From Trichomonas vaginalis G3 (lineage: Eukaryota > Parabasalia > Trichomonadida > Trichomonadidae): 64,000 nt of DNA. The translations under genes and the position numbers were made by a program. Of the stretch, positions 11,115 to 20,221 are shown piece after piece; positions within the stretch are counted from its first letter, which is position 1; every line of letters starts with the position of its first letter. Location of the stretch: positions 22,227,300 to 22,291,299 of the forward strand of contig NC_067204.1 in NCBI RefSeq assembly GCF_026262505.1, read 5' to 3'. The notes under the pieces are model-generated. The model was not told the origin of the DNA and made no database searches. It worked only from the letters and a program-made list of their open reading frames with translations.

Positions 11115-11165
11115 TACTGTCTTTACATACAAAATAAAAAATAAATAAAAATAAAACTAACTTTA
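11115..11165 (-). promoter_or_regulatory. Shared Maverick promoter/leader upstream of KilA-N gene
   Basis: On the minus strand AAATAAAGTTAGTTTTATTT, then an ATTTATTTTT run, then ATTTTGTATGTAAAGACAGT, directly before ATG. The leader recurs before 11813, the whole block recurs before 12880, and AAAATAAAGTTAGTTTT recurs before the helicase of Maverick 2 (44368 on). Conservation across genes and elements marks a promoter. Confidence 0.55.
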
Positions 11166-11201
11166 TTTTCTGACTTTCACAAAAGACCAAAAATAAACGC
11201 T

Positions 11202-11813
11202 TTACATGTATTTTTCAGCAACTTCGTCAAATAATTTTATAGCTTTATCTATCTCATCTACTTCAAACGTTTCTTTACCTTTCGTGGGAGCACCATACAT
11301 TTTCTCAAAAACTTCAAGCAGTTCTGTTTCAGCAGCTCTCATATCATTAACAAACACAACCTTGACTCTATTGACTGTACTGTCATATCTTTGAGTTATA
11401 TTATATGTCCTTCCTATCTTATATCTTTTTGTGTTGAAGTCCTTCGGTTTCTGAACGATATAAAGTAAGCCTTCACTGCAACGTTCTGAGTCGAATGAAC
11501 CATATGTTATGAAGTTATATCCAACAACTGGGTCTAACCATAACAAAACTATTGGTATAAGACTTTTGTCTATAAGATATGCTCTTGTTCCATGCAATGC
11601 TACTGATATCATAAGCTCAGGATTTCTTGTCAAAATTTTCTGAGTTGAAGCATTTCTAACCCAGTCGTTTGTTTTCTTTCCAGATGGAGATATAATGTCT
11701 GACAAAGAATATTTGTTGTATTTCTTTGAGTATCTTACGTTTAAATCACCTATTCTAACCACTTTGGTGTCATTGTCTATCTTTCTAACTGTTTCAAACT
11801 CAATGTTTGTCAT
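11202..11813 (-). CDS. KilA-N plus T5orf172 (GIY-YIG-like) protein
   Basis: The N-terminal half (DIISPSGKKTNDWVRNAST, LMISVALHGTRAYLIDKSLI, VLLWLDPVVGYNF) is a compact KilA-N domain. The C-terminal half (LLYIVQKPKD, KRYKIGRTYNITQRYDS, MRAAETELLEVFEKMYGA, KETFEVDE) matches T5orf172/MUG113, a GIY-YIG-related nuclease fold. The KIGRT and late Glu positions are typical of that fold. This pairing is known from phages and large DNA viruses. I start at the ATG giving MTNIEF, because the preceding MYVKTV is the conserved leader. It may nick or process element DNA, or exclude rivals; that is inference. Looks whole. Confidence 0.75.
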   Translation of the reverse strand: MTNIEFETVRKIDNDTKVVRIGDLNVRYSKKYNKYSLSDIISPSGKKTNDWVRNASTQKILTRNPELMISVALHGTRAYLIDKSLIPIVLLWLDPVVGYNFITYGSFDSERCSEGLLYIVQKPKDFNTKRYKIGRTYNITQRYDSTVNRVKVVFVNDMRAAETELLEVFEKMYGAPTKGKETFEVDEIDKAIKLFDEVAEKYM

Positions 11814-11883
11814 TACTGTCTTTACATACAAAATAACTAATGAAATTCATTATTTTTGTGCTGAATTCAATAAAAATAATGTT

Positions 11884-11942
11884 GAGGTGAAGAGGTGAGA
11901 TCTCACCTGTTTTTTCACCTGTTTTTTCACCTCTTTTTTCAC
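11884..11942 (-). repeat. GGTGAAAAAA iteron array with palindrome, copy A
   Basis: On the minus strand three GGTGAAAAAA-type units run into the palindrome GGTGAGATCTCACC and then CTTCACCT. Inverted relative to copy B, so the two bracket the gene at 11939-12880. It lies upstream of the KilA-N/T5orf172 gene. Confidence 0.8.
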
Positions 11943-12880
11943 AAGCGTTTTACATGGATTGTACGATGTATATTTGAAATCCTAAACAATTTCGTAGCTT
12001 CTATTTCTTCTTTTAGTACATCGAATGTTTTAACGATACCGAAAGTTTCTTTATACTTCTTCTTGACATCAGACAGAAGGAAATCTTCTGCTGTTGGATA
12101 GTTTTTATTAAGAAATGTCAACATATCCATTTTATCTTCTGCTGGCTTTTCTGCTTCTTTCTTTAAGTCTGCATAGTCGTTTCGCATTCTTTCTATCTCT
12201 TTGACTGAGTAGTTATATTTTCTTATTGCTGCTTTACATTTTGAACATTGCGGCATCGTTTTTGCGTTATACATTGAAATAAAACCAGCTAGAACAACTA
12301 AGGCGTCAATGGTTTTCTTTAACTCAAAAGCTGCTGGTTTTATCTGTTCATTCCATACCTTACCTCTTCTATCTTTATCTCTTATCTGCCATACACATTT
12401 TGCAACTAATGAAACAAAGTTATCGTATGTCTTAAATTCTTCGGATTTGTAAAGGTCAGAAATATTTTTATAAATCATGTCGCAATCTTTGTCCATAACT
12501 TTATGGTTGCAATGAAAACCAAGGAATTCATAATTTACTTTACGTATGAATTTCTTAATTTCTACTGAGTCAGTTGCTTTGACTTCAATTTCGTCGAATT
12601 CAGGAATAGTTAGTTTTTGCTGCTGAATTTCAGGTAGTTTAGGCAAATGGTCGATGAGGTCCTCCATTTCATAAAGATACTGTTCATTTGTTTCATCTTT
12701 CGCACTACAGTCTAAATTACTTGTTAAAAGTTCTTGCTTTATCTTCTGGATTTCTGTTTCAAAAGTATATGAAGAAGGAATAAAGCTTTTCATCTCTACC
12801 AACATTGACGTAGGATTCATGACTAACGAGTTTGGTGCTGTAGTTGTTTGAATTGTTGTTGTGCCGATTGTTGAAATCAT
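11939..12880 (-). CDS. Unknown Maverick 1 protein, 313 aa, bracketed by inverted arrays
   Basis: A whole frame from ATG 12880, preceded by the shared AAATAAAGTTAGTTTT...TATTTTGTATAAAAGAT leader. It is mainly helical. A potential zinc knuckle is visible, with CNHKVMDKDC in the middle and CSKCKAAIRKYN near residue 220. No family is recognised. Its stop codon lies in iteron array A, and array B lies 118 nt upstream in opposite orientation, so gene and arrays look like one cassette. Its presence among KilA-N genes suggests a regulatory or replication role. Confidence 0.55.
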   Translation of the reverse strand: MISTIGTTTIQTTTAPNSLVMNPTSMLVEMKSFIPSSYTFETEIQKIKQELLTSNLDCSAKDETNEQYLYEMEDLIDHLPKLPEIQQQKLTIPEFDEIEVKATDSVEIKKFIRKVNYEFLGFHCNHKVMDKDCDMIYKNISDLYKSEEFKTYDNFVSLVAKCVWQIRDKDRRGKVWNEQIKPAAFELKKTIDALVVLAGFISMYNAKTMPQCSKCKAAIRKYNYSVKEIERMRNDYADLKKEAEKPAEDKMDMLTFLNKNYPTAEDFLLSDVKKKYKETFGIVKTFDVLKEEIEATKLFRISNIHRTIHVKRL

Positions 12881-12940
12881 ATCTTTTATACAAAATAAAA
12901 AAATAAATAAAAATAAAACTAACTTTATTTTTCTATCTTA
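12881..12940 (-). promoter_or_regulatory. Shared Maverick promoter/leader upstream of 12880 gene
   Basis: Minus strand: AAAATAAAGTTAGTTTTATT, TTTATTTATTTTTTTATTTT, GTATAAAAGAT, then ATG. Same block and order as at 11115-11165. Confidence 0.55.
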
Positions 12941-12997
12941 AGGAAATTCATGAAAATCCACGAGAAAGCTAAAGCAATCTGAGCTGCTAAACGGCGA

Positions 12998-13044
12998 GGG
13001 TGAAAAAAGAGGTGAAAAAACGGGTGAGATCTCACCTCTTCACC
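12998..13044 (+). repeat. GGTGAAAAAA iteron array with palindrome, copy B
   Basis: GGGTGAAAAAAGAGGTGAAA, AAACGGGTGAGATCTCACC, CTTCACC. It is followed by AAACATTATTTTTG, a tail also seen after the other two copies. Confidence 0.8.
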
Positions 13045-13133
13045 TAAACATTATTTTTGGTGTAAATTTATGAAAACATTAATGATATCATGACTGTTCT
13101 CATTCATGTCTGATTTACATCTAATGAAAAAGT

Positions 13134-14214
13134 TTAGAAGAATTTTCTTATTCTTTCTGGCTTATTTTTGTCTTTCCAGTACTCCCGCTCTAATGGTCCC
13201 AGATGTGTTGGCTTTGACTCTCTCAAGTTCTTAGATGGTATAACATCTTCAACGCCTCCTTCATATCTTACTTTATAAGTGTCATCGTTTATGTTATAGC
13301 CAAGTATTTCAATAACCACTCCTCGCTTTGCTTCGTCAATGGTTTCAGCAAGTTTGCCATTACTACTTTCGACTAATTTGTGACGAGGGTAAAACGCAAT
13401 AGAGTCGTCAGCAGCTTTTATAAGATATCCATTACCTTGCGTAGAGTCTACGATATAATAGTTTCTACTTAACCTTAAACGTTTCTTTGTCAACGGCTTG
13501 TCGTCAAGAACTACACGAACTTTTGTACCAGGAATGAGGGTAAATTGTGTTGAATTTCTGATATTTTGTGTTTGGCTTCGTTTCTTTTGTATATACTTTT
13601 CTTCTTGTTGTTGTGTCATTGAATTTGGTGTATGTCCTGTTGTAGAATGTGTTGAGGAATTATATACTTCGAGAAAATGTTTCATTGTTTCTTCGGTAAA
13701 GTCTCGCTCTTGGTTTAAATCTCTGAGCGTTCTTATGAAGCGGTTTATGATGCCGAGTATGTTATGGTATGTCTTCAGTAGTGTAGTGAGTTATGTTATG
13801 CTTAATGAGAAATTCTGTGATTTCATTGCTGAGGTATGCACTGTCTTGTCTGATGTTAAAGTACTTGGGCTATGTTCTGCTACAAACTTTTGTAAAACTC
13901 TTAACACTTCACGAGTTCCTTTATTTTTCATTGGATATGCATATGCTTTACGAGTATTAACATTAATGAAGATGAGGAATGTTTATGTCCTCCTTTCTGC
14001 TTTGAATGAGAGTGTCAAATTGTATGCGTCAGGAGCGTTGGAGTAAATTGGTAAAAAGCAGTCGTAAGGGTTTTATTTTTGTTTGATGTACAACATTTTT
14101 GTCAAAGAACCTTTTCACTTCAGCTCTGTTAGTAAATCCCCAACTCTTTGCAGCTTCATTGAACTTCTTAAATGACCTCCATGGATGTTGTTCGAATACT
14201 TCTTTCAAGCTCAT
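13134..14214 (-). pseudogene. Retroviral-type integrase (Maverick 1), broken
   Basis: Maverick integrase, the DDE-type recombinase that inserts element DNA and makes the 6-bp target duplication. The C-terminal part is clear. It holds a YNSSTHSTTGHTPNS block typical of the catalytic-core end, then an SH3-like stretch (PGTKVRVVLDD, RLSRNYYIVDS) and a chromodomain-like tail (GYNINDDTYKVRYEGGVED). The N-terminal part starts MSLKEVFEQHPW after a TTTACATAA leader. The gene has about two or three breaks. No LTR or reverse transcriptase is nearby, so it belongs to the Maverick and not to a retroelement. Confidence 0.8.
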
Positions 14215-14254
14215 TTATGTAAAGTTAAAGATTTTATTCTAGGCTCAAGCGCGT

Positions 14255-17225
14255 TCATTGAACGCGGTACCATGCGAATATAGTCACAAATGGTGGCATA
14301 TAATTTTCACCCGAGCCTGTTGGATTTGTTGTGAAAGTATGGACATGATTTCCTCCCGGTTCAGTTGGTCGAAAAATCTTTTTTGCTGCATTGTATATAA
14401 GATGGAGATAAAACGTCATGGCCAGCTTCATACTCTGAGTTGTATAATGGGTGGTCTCTTAATGAGTGGCTATGGTCGCCAGAAAAGTTTGTAGTTCCTG
14501 TATGAGTGTGCGGTGGAAGGTTTGCTTCTTTAATTTTCTTCGAACCCCCTGTTTGCTTTGAAGAGTTAGCACAGTATAAGAATTTGTCTACAATCTGCTT
14601 CCATGTACCAAAACCTAAAACTGTTGCTGGATTTGTTGAATTCATTGACGTATAAATAGAACCAACGGGATATAATGTTTGAAGTATTTCAGTCTTTAAT
14701 GTTTGAAGCTCTGTTTTGTCTGCTTTCTTATCATATAAATCTTGAGCACTGAATTTAACATTATTTTCATCATCCATGACATAAACATTTTACAGCTAAT
14801 TCTTTCTTCGTTGTTATGTTTTCATTCGATGTTAAACCTTGTGGAAAGTTAGGAGGTTTATAATATAATGCATCCCACCAGTTCCGCCAACCGTTCCTTC
14901 AATACTTTCTATAGCAACAGTTGAGAAGGAGTTATGTGTATGTTCTTTATCTGCTTTTTATCTAACATTGCTGGTAGTTCATGTGTTTCAAAGTTTCTGA
15001 CATGACCTTCAATGTTCATACATTTACTATTTAAGGAGTTTAGTGTATCTTTTACGCTTGTACTTGGATTCTCGAAAGGTGCACTTGAACCAAGGGTATA
15101 GTTCAATATTATGTCGTCTGCTCTAACAGTAGTGAAGGATTCATGTGTATGGTTCTTGTCGGCTTTACTGTCTAATGTAGCTTGAAGTTCATTTATATCG
15201 GAGATGTTGTGTTTATGAGATTTCAAAACTTTGTTCATTGCTTCGAGTTCAACTTTGTCAGCTTTACTTTTAATAGCATCTTCAAACGTTATTTTTGACT
15301 TAACTCTCAAAGTAAATCTTGGTTCAACTAATACACCTTTAACAGAGAAAGTAGAGGCATAAATTTCATCGTTATAACTAAATGCTTCTAGCGCTTTACC
15401 CGTGTCATAATGTACAGTACAGCTTATGTCATAACCTTTAGCACGAATGTATTTATATCTTCTTTCATTAACATCTTCAGTGCTTATTTGTTCATCCTGT
15501 GTTAAATATTCATGGTAGTCCGTTATAATCTGTTCGTCTGAAGTTATATATGAACGTGGTTCTTGACTTTATCACTCAGAGCTAAAAGCTCATTTTTGTC
15601 TGCTTTTTCGGCTAATTTCTCATTAACATCATTCACTTCTAATTCAACTCTTCCGCCAGAACTCTTATTATCATTAATCTTTTTCATTAATTCGGTAATT
15701 ACGTCATAAAGACTATATTCTGTTTTCGGTTTTGTAAATAATGAGTCAAAATTTCTTTTCATCATTACATCGCTGACATTAATGATATCACCAATTCCTT
15801 TTTCATTTATTCTCTTCATTAATTCTGCAATAATGACGAATATATAATCTGTTAATTTATTCTCTTCATCGAGGGTTATAGAATGTTTTGAAATTGAATC
15901 ATTAACTCCTCTAAATAAATCAATAACTTCAGGATACACGTTTTTAATGTCTCGAATAACCCGACCAGTATCCTGTTGTTCATGTTCTTCGTTCCCGTCG
16001 TTACGTGGTTTTATATCTCTAACCATCATCAACGCAGCCATAACCGGAGGGTTTGTTGCTATCTGTTCGAAAATCCGTCCGTTATGTACGGTATATCTAA
16101 ATAATTTCTTTGTGTTTGTTAAAACATTTGAAACAAGTCTTTTAAAACCATCTACAAAATTTCCTGTTTCACCTAATGTTCTTGCAGCATTTACAAGCTC
16201 ACCCATTCCCGCTTTTGACCCCAAAAACGTCCATATTGCATTTATTTCACTCTGTATAGTTGTCCATTCAGCGAAACTAACACCCGCATTCGCTAAGCTG
16301 AAAATGAAATTCAGTGGATCGAACTTAATTCCACCTTCTTTTTCAATTTCAACGAACTCACTAACATGAGATTTTAAGTATTCTTTCGTTAAAATTGTTT
16401 TCCCCGATGTTATGTCATTAACGAAACTATCACCGTCAAAAGTTAACGAATTCAATTTCGTCGTTGATGCTTTTATTTCATACACCGCTTTATCAATAGT
16501 TTTTGGCTCACCTTCTTTAGAAGCATATGAAAACATTAATGAATGAATTATATGTATTCGTGAATGAATTAAAATCAATGATTTTCATTAATGACGCCTT
16601 TAATGATTCATTTACTGTCGAATCCCTTAAAGTAATTAATGAACTGTCATTTATGAAAGGTACACTGCAAACCGTCGAGTTTGGATCAAATGCTGTAGTT
16701 GGTGCAGGAATATTAATGATATAAGTCATTAAATCATTAAGTGACGTAAATAATGTTGTCGTTTTTGATTTAATTTCTTTAGCATCTGTTATATACGGTA
16801 ATTTTATTTCTGTAGTTTCTGAATTAAAGATATTCGCTAAAATGTTTTGTAAACTGTTTTGAACAGCTGTGAACCGTTGAATCCGGAACTCTTACGATTT
16901 CACAGTCCTTAATAAAAGGCATTGCACATGGTGTAGTGCTTGGGTCAAATCTTTTTGGGTTATGATTCAACATATATTCTAATGCTTCATAAACAGACCT
17001 ATATACGGTTGTATTATCTTTTTCAATAATTTCACCGTCCTTTATAAACGGCATAGTACATGGAGTTAAAATAGGGTCAAACTTTTCATAGTCCTTCCAT
17101 GTTATGTATTTCTCAGTATTTCCATCAGTGATAACAATATATTTGTCAGTAAGTGTGAGAGAGTATTGACCAAAATATAAACGTTTAGCTCTGTCAGCTT
17201 CATACGCATATGCAGCTATACTCAT
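14255..17225 (-). pseudogene. Phage-tail-fibre-like gene (Maverick 1), broken
   Basis: A long fibre-type gene. The C-terminal tip (LYPVGSIYTSMNSTNPATV, GFGTWKQI, LPPHTHTGTTNFSGDHSHS, YMPPF near the end) is the collar/tip domain seen at the ends of phage tail fibres. The shaft carries KADK/HTHT-type repeats (KSKADKVELEAM, SKADKNHTHESFTTV). The N-terminal third holds three copies of a motif like FDPxTTPCxMPFIKDGEI. Maverick 2 has a homologue at 47320-48551. It is presumably the receptor-binding spike of the virion. About four breaks. The start at 17225 faces the 17243 gene across a very short divergent leader. Confidence 0.75.
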
Positions 17226-17242
17226 ATTTTAATGAGTATAAA

Positions 17243-18027
17243 ATGTTGTTCTATTTGCAAAGTACAGACCCAAACGAATACGGAACAGTAAAGCTACAAA
17301 CAAACTTAGGTCTACAGAATGAGGCGCTTGCATTCAGAATGTTTGACTTCAATACTATCGCAACTTTTGTCATAACAGGTGAAACAGATTTCATGGAGAT
17401 TGAAATAGATGGAAAGAAGCACGAAATAAGATTTCACAATAATGTAGAATATAAGATGGAAACATTAGCTGGAGTGTTAAATGCTCTCATAAATACTACA
17501 ATAAACAAGGATAACGAAGAAAACTTAATGAATGTTAAACTTATTGCAGGAGTTTTGAAGTTCAGTTATGCGAAGGAGTTTAAGATAACACGAATGAGTC
17601 ATAGAGTACAAACTTCTTTTGGGTGCATACCATATGACATTTCCTTTGAAAAGTGTTGACAAAACGATTGAGATGAAATCTGTTCCATATGTATGTTTAT
17701 GGCAATTGTTTGTACATTGAGTCTAAAATAGCTAATGTCACAGGCATTTCAGGAGTTAATAGTAAAGGTTCAGTAGAATATAAATCCTTCTGTTATGCAG
17801 TCAATTCAATGTTCATTCCAAACGTTCCTGTCATAGCAACTCATTTAGGTAAATGGGTTCGCATTAGTCCTCATAATTTGAAAGACATGCAATTCAGACT
17901 TGTTGACTTTCAAGGAGAGCCTGTAGAACTGAAGGCACCAGTGCGAATGACTGTTGAAGTTGACTTTTTAGAAAATATTAAATGCAACAGCTTACAAGAG
18001 AACTCAGAGCTAAAATATAAAGTATGA
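17243..18027 (+). pseudogene. Penton-like minor capsid protein (Maverick 1), broken
   Basis: Beta-rich protein starting MLFYLQSTDPNEYG. The C-terminal segment has LGKWVRISPHNLKDMQFRL then VDFQGEPVELKAPV and a final MTVEVDFLE. This RL-D-G-PV pattern is characteristic of the vertex (penton) or minor capsid proteins of Polinton-type viruses, and its counterpart in Maverick 2 is at 48576-48911 (DLSNIKFRVTDLF). The ATG follows a GAGTATAAA leader. About one break. Confidence 0.6.
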
Positions 18028-18221
18028 ATGTTATGTATTAGGTCATGAACTTTGGTTGTTGCTGTTTGATGAAACAAATGAATTAGTTATGTCAGTCAAG
18101 AGAACAGAAAAATATTGTGTTAGTGAAAACAGCACCAAGTCAATAAGATTAGGTTTGCATTATGAAGATGAGTTCGATACTGTTGAAGAAGTTTTGGATA
18201 GATATTACAAATTGCTAACTT
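18018..18221 (+). other. Short open stretch, possible gene remnant
   Basis: About 65 codons open in one frame (GHELWLLLFDETNELVMSV, KYCVSENSTKSIRLGLHYED) without a convincing ATG. Composition looks coding. It may be a small Maverick gene or the debris of one. A double-hairpin element follows 19 nt after its stop. Confidence 0.3.
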
Positions 18222-18239
18222 GAAATTTTTTTGACTGAC

Positions 18240-18272
18240 GGCGCAAAGCGCCAAGATGGGCTCAAAGAGCCC
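18240..18272. repeat. Double-hairpin palindromic element
   Basis: GGCGC-AAA-GCGCC (18240-18252), five bases, then GGGCTC-AAA-GAGCCC (18258-18272). The stem bases differ from other copies, yet both stems remain perfect. Intergenic. Confidence 0.75.
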
Positions 18273-18283
18273 TCCTGACTGCT

Positions 18284-18895
18284 TTAATTTACTAAAACAT
18301 ATTTCAAACAAAGCTTATAGTCAGTAGATAGTTTTGTATACTCGTTCGAATATTTATACTTAAACTCAACTCCTGTAGTTCCTGGTGTTTCAATGATGCG
18401 GATGTTACCTTTTCATGAATAGTGGAGTTTGACCACAGCATTCGATTTCAGGGTCGAGATAGTCAATGACACATTGTTTCCCTGTTATTCGTGAGATAAC
18501 ATTTTCAAGCCCTCCTTTGTTAGAATTATTTGGTTCTTGCTTATAAGATTTGTCAAAAGCTTCTTATCGTCTTTGAGTAAAATTGTTTGGTATAACTGAA
18601 GAAGGTAATGGTCTACGTTATCTGAAGGATTTGTTTGAACATTTGTGTAAGGATTGTCGTTGGCTTCTCTTGAAAGAATTTGGTCCAGTGGTGGATACTC
18701 TAACTTAACATCTGATGTAGCGTTAGCGTTTGAAGCTGAGTTTAAATTCACGGATTTTAGCTCTGGTTCTGGTTCTTTCAAACACTTTGAACTATAGTTC
18801 TTTATGACAATATTGTTTGTCGTTCGTGAGTCAACATTTGATGTTGGTTCAATTGGAACATTAACGGCACCAGCTAAGATGGATTTGCTTCTCAT
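18284..18895 (-). pseudogene. Conserved Maverick protein with CCG motif, broken copy
   Basis: Starts MRSKSILAGAVNVP. It has a low-complexity N-terminal part, a YPPLDQIL block, a helical part (HYLLQLYQTILL, LLTNLISKNQIIL) and a C-terminal domain with ECCGQTP. The Maverick 2 gene at 49725-50471 has the same order (YPTYPPPL, LMKIYRDIITDNYDS, LIDQSGLIIL, SCCGTVAK). So this is a conserved gene of these elements, although I recognise no known family. It lies next to virion genes in both. About two breaks. Confidence 0.55.
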
Positions 18896-18920
18896 TTCAT
18901 ATAGAATAAAAACCTTTTAT

Positions 18921-19321
18921 ATGTATGAAATGAACAATATACTCGACAAGGGTTTGAATGCAAAGCTAACGAATGAAAATATTGTTGAATTCACTGAGAC
19001 AGGTGCTGTGTATAAAGATGTAGAACTACTGAACAAAAGAGCTAAGGAAGAAGCAGGAACATGAACAAAGGGTGGAAGCCTATAAAAATTTATGTCAATG
19101 ATGGCTCAGGAGGTTCAAACATAAAGTATGCAGAAAGTTATAGAGTTTATGCTCTCAAAGGTGAAAAGCCTTCATTTAAGAACAGCTATTCTAACGCATA
19201 TCCTCAAAAGCTAACGGATGGGGAAGTGGATGATATGAATGACAGCAAAAATATTAACAGAAATGGCGACAGAGATGCATGGAATTTGTTTACCATCAGT
19301 CAATTGATGGTTATGCTTTAA
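18921..19321 (+). pseudogene. Maverick 1 counterpart of the 50554-51454 protein
   Basis: Two short coding stretches in this interval overlap by four bases. The second has GGSNIKYAESYRVYALKGEK then NSYSNAYPQKLTDGE. It aligns by eye with [20 protein letters not shown] and [13 protein letters not shown] in the Maverick 2 gene at 50554-51454. It is therefore probably a shortened or broken version of the same virion-region gene. Function unknown. It is adjacent to and convergent with the packaging ATPase. Confidence 0.4.
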
Positions 19322-20205
19322 AATAATGTTGGTCGTTCCCATGGAATATTTTTGACTTTAATGGTATTAGTCATGATATGAATCTCAAGGTATGAACGAG
19401 GAGAGATGAGAGACTTATATGCTTCCCAAATTTCTTCAAAAGGTAATGTTATACCTGACTGTTTCCAAATGAGTTCAATATCATAACGTGAGAAACCTTG
19501 AAAGATAACGAAGTCAGTTATGAGACGTTTTATGTTTAAAGCTAAAAACCTCCATGTTTGCATAAGTATTGCTACAGTTAAGTGGTAATGTCTGACTTTA
19601 GTAATGATGTTAGCTAATGGTGAGTCTGGTTTTGACACTAAACCTTTTCCGGCGAAGTCGTCACAAACGAGCAGAGTGTTTGAAGGATACTTTTTGAAGG
19701 GGTATTTTGAAAGTTTTGACAGAATGTAGTTTGTAAGTCGTTTCATATCGTAAACTCCTGAGTATTGACGTAAGTGGTGTTTGTCAATAATTCTTTCCAT
19801 CTCCTCAGAAGTCTTTTGCATTCCTGACTGTATAAATTCAACGATGGCATAATATTTCCTCTTACGTCGAATGTAACGTTGAAGAAATTCAATGAGTTCA
19901 CTGTCTGGAACTTTAACGACAGAGGCTTGAACTTTTGACATAAATGTTTTCGCTGTTGAGTCCATAGAGTCTGAAGTTGCTGATATAATGATTTGGTCAT
20001 AGTAAGAGTCGTTTCCTAAACGTTCTGTTATGAGTATATGACGAATGAGGTTGAATGTCTTTCCTGACCCCATCTTTCCACAATAGAAATACACACCATT
20101 TGAACAGAACTCATAATCTTTGCTGAAAGGAAGAATAAGAGAAGAGTTAAGTTTGTCTGTAGTTTCATTCATGTCTTCATCTACGTCATGTATTAAATGC
20201 TTCAT
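19318..20205 (-). CDS. FtsK/HerA-type DNA-packaging ATPase (Maverick 1)
   Basis: 295 residues, looks whole. The Walker A motif is YCGKMGSGKTFN (about residue 42) and Walker B is TLLVCDDFAG (about residue 180). The downstream stretch ITKVRHYHLTVAILMQTWR is the sensor-like segment typical of the A32/FtsK-HerA packaging ATPases of Polintons, virophages and NCLDVs. These pump genome DNA into preformed capsids. The start at 20205 is separated from the divergent 20222 ATG by only 16 bp, so one short bidirectional leader (TTTATCTCCATTAAAA) must serve both virion genes. Confidence 0.85.
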   Translation of the reverse strand: MKHLIHDVDEDMNETTDKLNSSLILPFSKDYEFCSNGVYFYCGKMGSGKTFNLIRHILITERLGNDSYYDQIIISATSDSMDSTAKTFMSKVQASVVKVPDSELIEFLQRYIRRKRKYYAIVEFIQSGMQKTSEEMERIIDKHHLRQYSGVYDMKRLTNYILSKLSKYPFKKYPSNTLLVCDDFAGKGLVSKPDSPLANIITKVRHYHLTVAILMQTWRFLALNIKRLITDFVIFQGFSRYDIELIWKQSGITLPFEEIWEAYKSLISPRSYLEIHIMTNTIKVKNIPWERPTLF

Positions 20206-20221
20206 TTTATCTCCATTAAAA
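20206..20221. promoter_or_regulatory. 16-bp bidirectional leader between ATPase and minor capsid gene
   Basis: TTTATCTCCATTAAAA separates the two divergent ATGs. It carries the TTTATCT motif seen before other virion genes. Such a short gap means 5' leaders of almost no length, or promoters inside the opposing genes. Confidence 0.45.

Noticed and set aside
13498-14046. 182-codon frame on the plus strand
   Set aside because: Antisense to the integrase. Its Cys/Val-rich composition is typical of a reverse shadow.
13134-14214. Retroviral-type integrase as sign of an LTR retrotransposon
   Set aside because: No LTRs, reverse transcriptase, gag or protease of retroelement type nearby. It lies among Maverick genes.
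14251-14265. Perfect palindrome GCGTTCATTGAACGC at the fibre gene stop
   Set aside because: The matching position in Maverick 2 (CACATTCATTGAACTC) keeps the coding end but not the palindrome, so it is probably incidental.
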